From: Sedimentisphaerales bacterium
GTDB taxonomy: Bacteria; Planctomycetota; Phycisphaerae; Sedimentisphaerales; Anaerobacaceae
Direction of reading: 5' to 3'
Length of the DNA stretch: 56,034 bases
Assembly: GCA_029907605.1 (NCBI GenBank)
Contig: JARYLO010000006.1
Span: 1 to 56,034 of the forward strand
The position numbers were made by a program, and so were the translations under genes. Each line of letters opens with the position of its first letter. Position 1 is the first letter of the stretch. Of this stretch, positions 34,416 through 43,541 are shown piece after piece. The notes under the pieces are model-generated. The model saw only the letters and a program-made list of their open reading frames with translations. It made no database searches and was not told where the DNA came from.

Positions 34416-35246
34416 TCAGTTGTCAACGCACCGGCCTGGTCCGTAGAACGCACAACTGCTTCGTTCAGATTCCCATACCTTTATGCAATCCAACTGTGCG
34501 CCCGAGAGCCTGCCTTCAAGTGATTCCCAGGCGAACCTGGCTATCTGTTCCATGGTGGGGATGACGTCGGCAAAGAATGGTACATCTAGATTGAGGTTCT
34601 TGTGGTCCAGGACATCTACTACCTGTTGGCGGATGATCCGCTCGATGGCCACCATGTCAGGATCGCTGTCTGCTGCTATTCGTAAGGTTATCTCGAGCCT
34701 GTAGTTATGACCATGGCCATTGGGATTTGCACATATGCCAAATAGGGCATGGTTCTGTGCCTCAGACAGGGATCGATTCCATAATGTGTGAGCTGCAGAG
34801 AACTCGAACCATCTAGTCAGATAATACATCATTGCCTCCTTCTGGTGGATACTAAGCCTACAACAATGGCCCAACCTGATATCAAGCGCAGCCAGCATGC
34901 CCCCAAGAGGCCCCTCGATCCTTTGCCAGACCAGGCTCAATAATCGAACGATCGCCTGCGGATCGATCGATCGGGCCGCACAGTAATAGGCCTGCACCTG
35001 CTCAAAAAAGACTGGTGCGGCCAACCTGTTCACAAGCTGGTCGATCTGGCGGATGTCCACGACAAACCCAGTCCTTGGATCTGCTGGGCCAGCCACCGTC
35101 ACGCCCAGATCTGTGCTTATGCCCAGCCCATGGCAGGTCCAGATTAGCTGCCCTGCTTGGGAGCCTGGGGCCTTTGGCCTAGTAAATGGATCGATCGTTA
35201 TGGGTACAAAACGGGTAAGGCGATACACTCCGCTACCGCTTATCAT
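34416..35246 (-). CDS. queD: Two-domain 6-carboxytetrahydropterin synthase-like protein
   Basis: A tandem PTPS/QueD protein of 276 residues, about twice the usual length. The C-terminal half (about 140-276) has the zinc and catalytic motifs: [21 protein letters not shown] with the catalytic Cys, LDHKNLN, and a final [10 protein letters not shown]. The N-terminal half (1 to about 135) follows the same plan ([41 protein letters not shown]) but has no zinc histidines. The TG-V-D motif is intact only in the N-half. QueD makes the queuosine precursor from dihydroneopterin triphosphate, the product of FolE encoded directly upstream. The ATG overlaps the folE stop (ATGA), with AAGGAAAG before it. 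Confidence 0.9.
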   Translation of the reverse strand: MISGSGVYRLTRFVPITIDPFTRPKAPGSQAGQLIWTCHGLGISTDLGVTVAGPADPRTGFVVDIRQIDQLVNRLAAPVFFEQVQAYYCAARSIDPQAIVRLLSLVWQRIEGPLGGMLAALDIRLGHCCRLSIHQKEAMMYYLTRWFEFSAAHTLWNRSLSEAQNHALFGICANPNGHGHNYRLEITLRIAADSDPDMVAIERIIRQQVVDVLDHKNLNLDVPFFADVIPTMEQIARFAWESLEGRLSGAQLDCIKVWESERSSCAFYGPGRCVDN

Positions 35247-35821
35247 CTTTCCTTATGCAGCAGGCTGAGTATCTCATTACGGCTCCTTGGATCCCTGCGG
35301 AAGATCCCCCTCAAGGCAGAGGTCACCATCATGGAGCCAGGCTTCTTGATACCGCGTATGGTCATACAGCTATGTGCTGCCTCAAGTACGACTGCCACCC
35401 CCATTGGTTTGAGCCTGCTCATAATGAAATCTGCGATCTGGTTGGTCAGACGCTCCTGACATTGCAGACGCTTGGCAAAACAGTCTACGATCCTGGCCAG
35501 TTTGCTTACCCCTACGACCTTGTTGATCGGCAGATATGCAACATGGGCATGGCCTATAAAGGGCAAGAGGTGATGCTCGCAGATACTGAAGAAGGGTATG
35601 TCTTTGAGCAGCACGATCTCATCGTAATCCTCAGAGAAGACGCTCTGCAGGTGAATCTCTGGGTCCTCCCTCATACCTGCCAGCAACTCACAATACATCC
35701 TTGCCACCCTAGCAGGTGTGCCTCGTAGACCTTCCCTGTCAGGATCATCACCTATAGCCTCAAGGATCTCCCTTATCGCCCGTTCAATCCTAGCTGTATC
35801 GACTGGCCTATCCATCTCCAT
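35243..35821 (-). CDS. folE: GTP cyclohydrolase I
   Basis: Converts GTP to dihydroneopterin triphosphate, the entry to folate, tetrahydropterins and queuosine. 192 residues with [20 protein letters not shown], the zinc ligands in [10 protein letters not shown] and [30 protein letters not shown] and RLTNQIAD. The two Met codons at 35821 and 35815 are both possible starts. It is coupled to the QueD-like gene by a 4-nt overlap, so flux to a carboxy-tetrahydropterin (queuosine or a related deazaguanine) is the most likely use; folate is also possible. Confidence 0.97.
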   Translation of the reverse strand: MEMDRPVDTARIERAIREILEAIGDDPDREGLRGTPARVARMYCELLAGMREDPEIHLQSVFSEDYDEIVLLKDIPFFSICEHHLLPFIGHAHVAYLPINKVVGVSKLARIVDCFAKRLQCQERLTNQIADFIMSRLKPMGVAVVLEAAHSCMTIRGIKKPGSMMVTSALRGIFRRDPRSRNEILSLLHKER

Positions 35822-35831
35822 GGTTGCCCAA

Positions 35832-37394
35832 TCATGCCCTTGCTGCCAGATCCTCTAGAAATCGGCTCAAGAGCCTAACACCGAAGCCACTTGCCCCTCG
35901 CGGCTGGTGGGGGCCCTTGCCTTCCAGGAGGTCAACGCCTGCAATGTCTAGGTGTACCCACCTGGCCTTGCCCACAAACTGGCGAAGGAATGCCGCTGCT
36001 GTGCAGGCCCCGCCCCACTTGCTGCCGGTGTTCCTCAGATCTGCCACCTTCCCTTTGATCTCCTCGGCGTATTCATCGCTGCAAGGTAAAGGCCAGACAG
36101 GCTCGCCACTTAGGGTAGCTGCCTGCTGGATCTGTTTGATAAGCTGCTGATCGTTGCCCATCAGGCCAGCCATGTATTTGCCAAGGGCCACCATACACGC
36201 ACCGGTCAGGGTTGCAATATCCACAATCACCTTGCATCCCTGTTCTCCTGCATATGCTAGTGCATCGGCCAGTATCAACCTACCTTCTGCGTCGGTGTTG
36301 ACCACCTCAACGGTCTTGCCTGCATAGGTGGTGATGATGTCGCCAGGCCTGTAGCTTGTACCGCTGGGGAGGTTCTCGACCGCTGGAATAAGGCCGATAA
36401 CGGCTAGGTCAAGGCCGAGCTGGTCTATGACCTGCATGGTGGCCAGGACCACCGCGCCGCCGGTCTTATCCAGTTTCATCTGATCCATGTCTGCGGAGGG
36501 TTTGATGCTTATGCCTCCAGAATCGAAGGTGACCGCCTTGCCCACAAGGCCGATCCTAGGTCTATGGGTGCCAGAGCGAGTTCTATACCTTAGTTCTATT
36601 AGGCATGGCCTGTTCTGAGAGCCAGCCCCCACGGCCAGGATCCCGCCCATCCGATTCCTTGCCAGCCACTTATGATCATGGATCTTGCAGGTCAGGGCCC
36701 TTGATCGCCTTGCCAGGTCCCTAGCAATGGTGGCCAAAACATCAGGGCTCAGTAGGTTGGCAGGCCTGTTGGCCCACGTCCTTGCCATGTTCACTGCAGT
36801 GCCCACTATGGCCCCCTGTTGCAGGCCATCTGCCAATCTATCTGCCTGCATTGTGCTACCAGCAGTTATAAGCTCCAGGACGATCTGCGTGGGCCCCTGG
36901 CCTTCTGTGGGGTTGGTAAGATGTTCGTCATATCTGTAGGCACCATAGTATATGCCCTCCATGATGGTCCTAGATAGTAACGATGGCTCTAGCTTGTACC
37001 CAGCATAGGATTCCAGGGCCACGGCAAGATGTCTTGCCTTCAGTGAGCTGGCAAGGCCCCCTACCGTGACAGATGCCTTGCGGATCTGATCTAGGCCTGA
37101 GGGACTATCCTTGCCGATCCCGATCAATGCGACCCTGGTTGGGCCTGATCTGGATGACTTGTAGAGGATGAGCGTGCCGTCTCCAGCCTTTAGGTCACCG
37201 GTCGCGATGGCCCGGCTTATCGTACCTTGCATGGCCATATCAAGCGGCTTGAGGAAGTCGGGCATGGACCGCCGTGCCTTCTCTACAGCTACTACCAACA
37301 GATCGGCATCGGATCCAGCCAGCCCACCGGTACGGATCCTTGGCAGTATCCGCAATTGCCCGGGTCTATGCCCTCTTTCTTGTCTTAAGGTCAT
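35832..37394 (-). CDS. pepA: Leucyl aminopeptidase, M17 family
   Basis: Cytoplasmic two-metal aminopeptidase, 520 residues. The N-terminal macro-like domain (about 25-190) is followed by the catalytic domain with [19 protein letters not shown], the metal-binding [14 protein letters not shown], the signature [14 protein letters not shown] and the terminal [10 protein letters not shown] and [10 protein letters not shown]. PepA in Escherichia coli also binds DNA; that cannot be judged here. The start at 37394 lies 29 nt inside the end of prfB, with AAGGAA about 8-9 nt upstream. It is the second gene of a prfB-pepA-folE-queD operon. Confidence 0.95.
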   Translation of the reverse strand: MTLRQERGHRPGQLRILPRIRTGGLAGSDADLLVVAVEKARRSMPDFLKPLDMAMQGTISRAIATGDLKAGDGTLILYKSSRSGPTRVALIGIGKDSPSGLDQIRKASVTVGGLASSLKARHLAVALESYAGYKLEPSLLSRTIMEGIYYGAYRYDEHLTNPTEGQGPTQIVLELITAGSTMQADRLADGLQQGAIVGTAVNMARTWANRPANLLSPDVLATIARDLARRSRALTCKIHDHKWLARNRMGGILAVGAGSQNRPCLIELRYRTRSGTHRPRIGLVGKAVTFDSGGISIKPSADMDQMKLDKTGGAVVLATMQVIDQLGLDLAVIGLIPAVENLPSGTSYRPGDIITTYAGKTVEVVNTDAEGRLILADALAYAGEQGCKVIVDIATLTGACMVALGKYMAGLMGNDQQLIKQIQQAATLSGEPVWPLPCSDEYAEEIKGKVADLRNTGSKWGGACTAAAFLRQFVGKARWVHLDIAGVDLLEGKGPHQPRGASGFGVRLLSRFLEDLAARA

Positions 37395-38500
37395 CCGATT
37401 GGTTCCTTGCCCTGTACCTCAGATATGCGTCTATGAAGGGACCGATCTGGCCATCGAGGACCGCCTGGACGTCGCCTGTTTGGTAGTCGGTCCTGTGATC
37501 CTTGACCAGTTGATAAGGTTGAAGGACGTAGCTTCGGATCTGATTTCCCCAGGCGATCTGGCCCTTCTCCGCATAGAGTTTGGCTATCTCTGCGTCCCGA
37601 CGCTGCTGCTCCAACATATAAAGTCTGCCCCGGAGGACCTTCATGGCCTGTGCGCGGTTCTTATGCTGGCTACGCTCATTTTGACATTGGACCACGATTC
37701 CAGTAGGCATGTGTGTGATCCTCACCGCAGAGCTGACCTTGTTGACGTGCTGGCCACCTGCGCCGCTGGCCCTATAGAAGTCGATCCTGAGGTCCTCATC
37801 CCTAATAACCACCTCGACATCGTCTTCGAACTCCGGTATGCAATCCACTGCAGCAAAGCTGGTGTGCCTACGGCCTTGAGAATCAAATGGGCTTATCCTC
37901 ACCAGCCTGTGGACCCCTACCTCGCAACTGAGCCGCCCGAATGCAGATGGGCCCACTACTCTTAACGTCACAGACCTTATCCCCGCCTCCTCACCAGCGA
38001 CCATATCGATCTGCTCATACCTTAGTCCCTCGGTATCAAGGTATCTGCAATACATCCTCAGTAGCATAGCCGCCCAATCGCAGCTCTCAGTGCCCCCGGC
38101 CCCTGCGTGTATGCTCAGGAAGCAGTTCTTCTCATCATGGGGCCTGGAAAGGAGCCTCTCGAGTTCTATCCGAGTGCATAGATCCTCCAGTCGCTTCAAT
38201 TCCTTGGCAAGCTGCTCTATGGCTGCATCGTCCCCCTCTGCTAGTCCTATAAGTGCGTGCAGGTCCGAGGCCTCGGCGATCAATCTCTCGACCGGTTCGA
38301 TCTGCGATTTGAGGGCGCTTAGTCGCGATACAACTGCCTGGGCCTGTTCCTGATTGTCCCAGAAGCCCGGCCTGGCCATGGCTGCCTGCAGTTCCTCCAG
38401 CTCTGCCTTCTTGGCGGGCAGGTCAAAGCCAGTCCCGGATCTGTTCGACCCGGGCCACCAGACCAGCGGCATTGCTCTTGAGTTGGGGATATTCTAGCAC
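37366..38500 (-). CDS. prfB: Peptide chain release factor 2, expressed by programmed +1 frameshift
   Basis: Recognises UGA and UAA stop codons. The zero frame starts with GTG at 38500 (AGGA 7 nt upstream) and reads 25 codons, ending GAC TGG CTT and then TGA at 38425-38423. Slipping +1 at CTT T lets translation go on as Asp-Leu-Pro-Ala-Lys, giving a protein of about 377 residues. The main frame carries HAGAGGTESCDWA, the anticodon-like SPF tripeptide in RISPFDSQGRRHTSFA, and the catalytic GAGGQHVNKVSSAVR. The in-frame stop is at codon 26, as in Escherichia coli, so RF2 should limit its own synthesis. A calculation treating this as a single frame would miss the first 25 residues. A promoter lies just upstream. 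Confidence 0.95.
38418..38440 (-). other. prfB recoding site (CTT TGA C, +1 frameshift)
   Basis: The minus strand reads CGG GAC TGG CTT TGA CC, with the slippery CTT at 38428-38426 and the in-frame TGA at 38425-38423, followed by C as in the known autoregulatory site. A purine-rich CCGGGA just upstream could serve as the weak internal Shine-Dalgarno stimulator, though it is poorer than the AGGGGG of Escherichia coli. Confidence 0.92.
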
Positions 38501-38530
38501 CTTCGTATCCTAAATCTTAAACGGAAGTTC

Positions 38531-38559
38531 TTTATAGCATAATTGTCCTAAAGACGCAA
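38531..38559 (-). promoter_or_regulatory. Promoter of prfB-pepA-folE-queD
   Basis: On the minus strand TTGCGT (38559-38554), a 17-nt spacer and TATAAA (38536-38531) lie about 30 nt before the GTG start of prfB, in an AT-rich intergenic region shared with parB. Confidence 0.6.
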
Positions 38560-38628
38560 CTATGTAACCTTGGAATGCATAAGTCCTTTGAAAACAAGAG
38601 ATTACAGTATTTCCATACATATAAAAAT

Positions 38629-38644
38629 CGTTTCACGTGAAGAC
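38629..38644. promoter_or_regulatory. parS-like centromere site
   Basis: The core GTTTCACGTGAA (38630-38641) is identical to the central 12 bases of the bacterial parS consensus (TGTTTCACGTGAAACA); the last flanking bases differ. It lies 82 nt before the parB start. ParB loads on such sites and spreads in a CTP-dependent way. Its place in an AT-rich gap beside parB makes a chance match unlikely. parS sites cluster near replication origins, but I see no DnaA box cluster here. Confidence 0.8.
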
Positions 38645-38649
38645 CTTGC

Positions 38650-38677
38650 TTGTCGGTTCTTATGAGGGTGGTAGAAT
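38650..38677 (+). promoter_or_regulatory. Possible promoter of parB
   Basis: TTGTCG (38650-38655), a 16-nt spacer and TAGAAT (38672-38677) lie just downstream of the parS-like site. Initiation near 38684 would leave a 40-nt leader. ParB bound at parS could therefore affect its own transcription. Confidence 0.45.
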
Positions 38678-38725
38678 CAACATGTCTGGTGTTTGACTGT
38701 TAGAAACGTTTATGGGGGCAACGCC

Positions 38726-39682
38726 ATGGTGGTAAGACAACAACCAACACGCATGCGGCACCTAGGTCGGGGATTAGAGGCCATCCTTGGTGGGTCAAGG
38801 CAGGCAGATGGGGCAGTTGATTCAGGCCAGGCAGGTCCACCTCCGGCTGAGGGCAAGGTGACGGTCGAGCAGATCCCGATCCAGTCGATCACGCCTAATC
38901 CATATCAGGCAAGACGCCACTGGGATCAAGAGAAGCTTGCCCAGCTTGCCCAATCGATAAAGGCCAACGGACTGGTCCAACCCGTCTTGGTTCGCAGGAC
39001 CGCCGCAGGCTACCAGTTGATTGCTGGGGAGAGGCGTTTGCGTGCATTCCAGTTGTTGGGTATGACGACGATACCAGCGATTGTAAGGCAGGCAGATGAT
39101 ACCCAGCAGCTAGAGCTCTCATTGCTAGAGAACCTCCAGAGGGATGACCTGAACGCGATAGATAGGGCAAGGGCATACCAGGCCTACATACGTATCACAG
39201 GCTATACCCAATCTGAGGCCGCCAGGAGGTTGGGGGAGGATGACGGGGTCATATGCAACTACCTGCGTCTGCTGGACCTGCCTCAGGATATCCAGCAGAT
39301 GTTGATAGATGGTGCTATTAGCATGGGGCATGCCAGGGCGCTACTTGGGCTTCCAACCGATGAGCTGCGTAGGAAGCTGGCCAATAAGGTGGTTGCGCAG
39401 CAGTTGAGCGTCAGGGAGGTGGAGAGGTTGGTCAGGCGTTGGCTCAGTGAGATCGAGCCCGGCCCCAGGCGCCAACACCCTATTGCAGCCCACATCTCTG
39501 ACCTAGAGGCAAAGATCAGTGCAGCACTTGGTACAAAGGTGAGGATTGATGTGAACCGTAATGGCCGACAAGGTAGGCTGACCATAGCCTTCCAGTCATT
39601 GGAGGATTTTGACCGTATCCTACAGATACTGGGTGTGCAGGTCGATGAGAGGATAGGCAGTGTTTCTACGGAACAGGTATGA
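38726..39682 (+). CDS. parB: Chromosome partitioning protein ParB
   Basis: A CTP-dependent DNA clamp that binds parS and organises the origin region. The 318-residue protein has a Lys/Arg-rich N-terminus (RHLGRGLEAILG, the usual ParA-contact peptide), the CTP-binding GERRLRA (101-107) and ENLQRDDLN (135-143). It then has the helix-turn-helix region (TQSEAARRLGEDDGVICNYL) and a C-terminal dimerisation domain. The ATG at 38726 has GGGGG 7 nt upstream; a TTG at 38693 is open but would sit next to the promoter. A parS-like site lies in front. No parA is adjacent, which is unusual. The stop overlaps the start of the ankyrin gene. Confidence 0.95.
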   Translation: MVVRQQPTRMRHLGRGLEAILGGSRQADGAVDSGQAGPPPAEGKVTVEQIPIQSITPNPYQARRHWDQEKLAQLAQSIKANGLVQPVLVRRTAAGYQLIAGERRLRAFQLLGMTTIPAIVRQADDTQQLELSLLENLQRDDLNAIDRARAYQAYIRITGYTQSEAARRLGEDDGVICNYLRLLDLPQDIQQMLIDGAISMGHARALLGLPTDELRRKLANKVVAQQLSVREVERLVRRWLSEIEPGPRRQHPIAAHISDLEAKISAALGTKVRIDVNRNGRQGRLTIAFQSLEDFDRILQILGVQVDERIGSVSTEQV

Positions 39683-40950
39683 AAGGGTGGACAGTGATAA
39701 GTGGAGCTAAGGTCTTCTATGGGTTAGTGGTGCTCTGTTGCATTTGGTCTTTTTTAGGTGGGTTTGTCTTGGCGGCCGAGTATCCCTCCTTGCACGCAGC
39801 AGCGGAGGCAGGGGATATAGAGGCCATCAGCGCGATGTTGGACCAGGGCAATGATGTCAATCTTCGGGATAACAGGGGATATACGCCAGTGATCGCCGCT
39901 GCTGCAGGTGGACATGCAAAGGCGGTTGGGCTCTTGTTGCAGAGGGGTGCAGACCTGAATGCGGTTGACAATGCAGGCAACACGGCCCTGCATGTTGGTG
40001 CTGCATATGGCCAGGTGGATGTATGCAGGCTGCTGTTACAGAATGGGGCCCGTGTGGATGCCAGGAACTATGCAGGCCTTTCCCCTCTTGACATAGCCAG
40101 GAGTGCCCAAAGGGCAGAGCTGATTGCACTATTCGAGGCTGCTAGTCCAGGTGCGGAAGGACAACAGGCCGTACAGGACCCAAACCAGGTTTGGCGAGAG
40201 GAGGCGATGAAGGTCTTGAGGGACCCAAATGCCTTGGCATCCAGGCTTGGGGCTAACAAGGATCTGTATGATGCAATCACCAGTCTGGGTACTGCCGCCA
40301 GGCAGGAGATAATGGCGTGGGTGCAGCCATCGCGAACACAGGCCACCAGGCTCCAGCGGGCCATCCAGACGCAGATCACCGCAGAGCTGGAGTTCATACG
40401 CAAGGTCGCAGGACAAGAAGGGGCAAAGGCCACGGTTGCAGACGTCAATCAGCTCATAGCTGCATGGGATCAGCGGCTGAAGATGGTCAGTGACCGCCTA
40501 CGGGAGCAGCGAAGGCAGGAGATGGCGCAGATGCGGGGGCGACCCACATCAACCAGGAGGGCGGCAGTACCAGAGACACCCATCCCCTTGCCGCCAGTCC
40601 TGCCACAGCCGGTACCTATTGCTGCCCCAGGCCCAAATGTGGCGACGCCCAAGGGATACTTCGATCCTGCCAGGATTGCCGCGGATGGGAGGCGACTGGC
40701 AGAGGCCTGGGTGGGGTCGGATGTACAGCAGTTGGCGTCGGAGGTCAACGACGTGGCTATGCGGGATCTTGGGTACCTGCGAACGGTGGCGGGAAAGGAA
40801 AGGGTAACAGAGCGACTGTTAACTGCCATCGATGCAGTGATGGTGATGAGGGCCAAGAGGTACTCGGTGATTGCGCAATACAGGCAGGGTGGACAGATGG
40901 TAGAGCCACAGCAAACTGGCGAAGGGGGCTGGAGAAGGCAGGGGCCATAA
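39679..40950 (+). CDS. Exported ankyrin-repeat protein
   Basis: A 423-residue protein with a signal peptide or N-terminal anchor (about 8-33, GLVVLCCIWSFLGGFVLA). About four ankyrin repeats follow at 35-150 (LHAAAEAGDIEAISAMLDQG, GYTPVIAAAAGGHAKAVGLLL, GNTALHVGAAYGQVDVCRLL, GLSPLDIARSAQR). The remainder is helical with a Pro-rich linker near 300. Two segments resemble each other (ELEFIRKVAGQEG near 238 and DLGYLRTVAGKERV near 365), suggesting a duplicated helical unit. The ATG overlaps the parB stop (ATGA), so it is probably translated with parB. A periplasmic ankyrin protein made together with ParB is odd; its partner is unknown. The 177 nt after it hold no gene and no clear terminator. Confidence 0.83.
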   Translation: MKGWTVISGAKVFYGLVVLCCIWSFLGGFVLAAEYPSLHAAAEAGDIEAISAMLDQGNDVNLRDNRGYTPVIAAAAGGHAKAVGLLLQRGADLNAVDNAGNTALHVGAAYGQVDVCRLLLQNGARVDARNYAGLSPLDIARSAQRAELIALFEAASPGAEGQQAVQDPNQVWREEAMKVLRDPNALASRLGANKDLYDAITSLGTAARQEIMAWVQPSRTQATRLQRAIQTQITAELEFIRKVAGQEGAKATVADVNQLIAAWDQRLKMVSDRLREQRRQEMAQMRGRPTSTRRAAVPETPIPLPPVLPQPVPIAAPGPNVATPKGYFDPARIAADGRRLAEAWVGSDVQQLASEVNDVAMRDLGYLRTVAGKERVTERLLTAIDAVMVMRAKRYSVIAQYRQGGQMVEPQQTGEGGWRRQGP

Positions 40951-41127
40951 AAGAGGTAAAAAGCGCGCTTAACGATTGCAGCGAGGGCGGCAAAGAGCCA
41001 GCGATAAGATAGGGCGAAAGGGAAGGCGTTCCTGCGCAGACTAACTCGCCGTGCGTTAGGATAGGGCGTCAAGACAAGAGTCTAATATAGGCAAGGTCGT
41101 GGATGTTGGGCTGGGCTGTGTAGAGAA

Positions 41128-41478
41128 TCAGAATCTGAAGGCGGCAGTAATGGCTGCCTTGAGGTCGTAGGCGTTGTTGAAGTCGTCTATGCTGTCGCCT
41201 GGCTGGGCGGTCATGAGTTGGTTTTGGATGAGTGCCCAGACGATCTGGCCGAAGTCGCGTGTGGTGTGGATGCCCCAGGAGTTGAGTACAGTGAGGGCAA
41301 GCTTGCCCCACCTGTCGAGGGCTAGGGCGAGAAGGCCGTGACAGAGTGTCTGGCCGGTGACGTGGCCGGTGTGCCCGAGTTTCTGGAGCGTATAGCCTAA
41401 GCCCTCGTACACGAAGCGGTAGGCTGCGGGGCTATAGCGGCCGTGTTCCTTGCCAACCTGCTCAGGGGTCTTGGGCAT
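41128..41478 (-). CDS. Minf_1886-family conserved protein
   Basis: A 116-residue protein matching the small conserved family known as Minf_1886: YSPAAYRFVYEGLGYTLQKLG, HVTGQTLCHGLLALAL, GKLALTVLNSWGIHTTRDFG and a final DSIDDFNNAYDLKAAI. Such proteins are frequent in planctomycetes, verrucomicrobia and acidobacteria; their function is not known. It follows metG by 15 nt on the same strand. No ribosome binding site precedes the ATG. Codon use differs from the neighbours: leucine is mostly CTC and arginine mostly CGC, with little use of the AUA and AGG codons favoured elsewhere in the window. Confidence 0.78.
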   Translation of the reverse strand: MPKTPEQVGKEHGRYSPAAYRFVYEGLGYTLQKLGHTGHVTGQTLCHGLLALALDRWGKLALTVLNSWGIHTTRDFGQIVWALIQNQLMTAQPGDSIDDFNNAYDLKAAITAAFRF

Positions 41479-41493
41479 AGCGCTTGACGGGAG

Positions 41494-43527
41494 CTAGGTG
41501 ACCTTTTGGCCTGGCTGTGCGCCTGGGTCGGGGGCGAGGAGGTATACCTGGCCATCTCCAGGTCCAGCGGCCAGTATCATCCCTTCCGACAGGCCAAATC
41601 GCATCTTGCGGGGCCTTAGGTTTGCCAGGTACACAACAAGGCGGCCGGTCAATTGCTCTGGCTGGTATGCCTTTGCGATCCCGGCGAATACGGTCTTCTG
41701 GGTGCCACCCACATCTATGAGCAGTCTTAGGAGCTTGTCAGCCCCCTGGACACGCTCTGCCGAGATGACCCTGGCTACTCGAATGTCTAACTTATCAAAG
41801 TCCTCGATGGTACATTCGGGCTTGAACATGGCCGGTGCGTGATCGGCAGTGGGGCTGGGGGGCTGTTGGTCGCCGGAGCTCTTAGTCTCTTCAATCATCC
41901 TCTGGACCTCCTTAGGGTCAACACGCTCAAAGAGCCTTTGGAAGGGACCTATAACGGTGCCCTGCAGTGGTTGGTCGATGTTTGATAGATCCAATGGTCC
42001 GACGCATAACATCTGTTCGATCTTTGCTGCAAAGGTCGGTATTACAGGCTTCAGATAGGTGGCCAGGCACTTAACTGCGTTTATCCCAGCGGTAAGTACA
42101 TCCCTGGCCTGTTCTGGGGCGGTCTTGACAAGATCCCAGGGTTTGCGGGCCTCCAAGAACCGATCGGCTTGATCTGCCAGATCAAGCACCCTTCGCACCA
42201 CCGAAGAGAACCTCAGGCCTTCGTAGTCGCTGGCAATCTCCTCCCTTGCTTGCACAAGGGTCCCAAAAAGATTGCTGCCAGTGGGATCCAGTTGCCCCAA
42301 TCGCCCGCGCAGCCCTGCATGCAGCAGCTGGATAGACCGTGAGGCCAGGTTTGCGAACTTGCCCACCAGGTCGGCGTTTATCTTGCTTACCAGGTCCTCA
42401 GTAGACAGGTCGATGTCATCCAGGTTGTCACTGAGCTTGCTGGCATAGTAGTACCTGAGGAATTCAGGGTTGAGGTGCTTTGCAAAGGTCTGGGCCTTGA
42501 TGAAGGTGCCCCTGGACTTGCTCATCTTCTCTCCATTGACCGTGAGGAAGCCATGCACAAAAAGGCGATCTGGGGCCTTGAAGCCGGCACCGATCAGCAT
42601 GGCCGGCCAGAAGAGGGCGTGGAAGTACATGATATCCTTGCCTATGAAGTGGTGGATCTGCCAATCTGTTGTAGGTGAGGCAGACGAAGGGCCTGGCCAG
42701 ACCTCGCTAAAGTCCTCGCCCATGCGGTCAAAGTAGTTCTTGGCCGAGGCCATATAACCTATGGGGGCATCCAGCCAGACATAGAAATACTTATCCTTCT
42801 CGCCAGGGATCAGAAAACCGAAGTAGGGCCCATCCCTTGAGATATCCCAGTCGCGTAGACCAGCGGCAAACCACTCCTCCAGTTTGTTGGCAACCGTCTT
42901 AGGGGTATATCCGGAACAGATAAGGGCCCGCAGTTGGTCTTGATAATCTGCAAGGCGGAAGAAGTAGTGTTCACTGGTCCTGGTGGTAGGTTTGGTCTTG
43001 CACGTCGCGCAATAGGGGTCGAGCAGGTCTGTTGGTCTGTATGTTGCCCCACAGACCTCGCAACAGTCGCCATATTGGTCAGGGGCCTTGCATCTAGGGC
43101 ACGTGCCCCGGATGTATCTATCAGGCAAAGACATGCGGCAATGCTCGCAATAGGCCTGTTCGACAGGACGCTTGATGATGGACCCGGCTGCCTTGAGACG
43201 TTGGAATATCAGTTCACTAAAGTATCGATTCTCTGGGCTGTGGGTGGAGTAATAGTTGTCGAAGGAGATCAGGAACCGACTGAAGTCCTCAACGTGTTCC
43301 TTGTGCACCTGTGCGATCCATTCCTCTGGTGAGATGCCAGCCGCCTTGGCACTGAGCATTACCGCGGTACCATGGGTGTCATCCGCGCAGAAGTAAAGGC
43401 ACCTACGCCCAGCCATCCGATGGAATCGCACATAGATATCGGTCTGAATGTATTCCACCAAGTGACCTATGTGTATGGGCCCATTGGCGTACGGCAATGC
43501 AGATGTCACAAGGATCTTGTCAGGCAT
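41494..43527 (-). CDS. metG: Methionyl-tRNA synthetase
   Basis: Charges methionine to initiator and elongator tRNA. The 677-residue protein has SALPYANGPIHIGH (class I HIGH motif) and the CADDTHGTA loop. The zinc knuckles follow (CEHCRMSLPDRYI, CPRCKAP, CCEVCGATY, CATC: four pairs, the long metal form). Next come WLDAPIGYMASA, EKMSKSRGT (KMSKS) and an anticodon domain. The C-terminal tRNA-binding OB domain begins near 570 (IEDFDKLDIRVARVISAE). GGGGAG lies 3 nt before the ATG. It sits 14 nt downstream of ricT, the same neighbourhood as in Firmicutes (holB-ricT-metS). Confidence 0.97.
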   Translation of the reverse strand: MPDKILVTSALPYANGPIHIGHLVEYIQTDIYVRFHRMAGRRCLYFCADDTHGTAVMLSAKAAGISPEEWIAQVHKEHVEDFSRFLISFDNYYSTHSPENRYFSELIFQRLKAAGSIIKRPVEQAYCEHCRMSLPDRYIRGTCPRCKAPDQYGDCCEVCGATYRPTDLLDPYCATCKTKPTTRTSEHYFFRLADYQDQLRALICSGYTPKTVANKLEEWFAAGLRDWDISRDGPYFGFLIPGEKDKYFYVWLDAPIGYMASAKNYFDRMGEDFSEVWPGPSSASPTTDWQIHHFIGKDIMYFHALFWPAMLIGAGFKAPDRLFVHGFLTVNGEKMSKSRGTFIKAQTFAKHLNPEFLRYYYASKLSDNLDDIDLSTEDLVSKINADLVGKFANLASRSIQLLHAGLRGRLGQLDPTGSNLFGTLVQAREEIASDYEGLRFSSVVRRVLDLADQADRFLEARKPWDLVKTAPEQARDVLTAGINAVKCLATYLKPVIPTFAAKIEQMLCVGPLDLSNIDQPLQGTVIGPFQRLFERVDPKEVQRMIEETKSSGDQQPPSPTADHAPAMFKPECTIEDFDKLDIRVARVISAERVQGADKLLRLLIDVGGTQKTVFAGIAKAYQPEQLTGRLVVYLANLRPRKMRFGLSEGMILAAGPGDGQVYLLAPDPGAQPGQKVT

Positions 43528-43541
43528 AAACTCCCCGTGGA

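Noticed and set aside
37168-37965. Plus-strand open frame (265 codons) across the pepA-prfB junction
   Set aside because: Covers two genuine minus-strand genes; composition reflects their codon bias.
40470-41072. Minus-strand open frame (200 codons) across the end of the ankyrin gene
   Set aside because: Mostly antisense to the ankyrin gene, low-complexity translation, no start signal.
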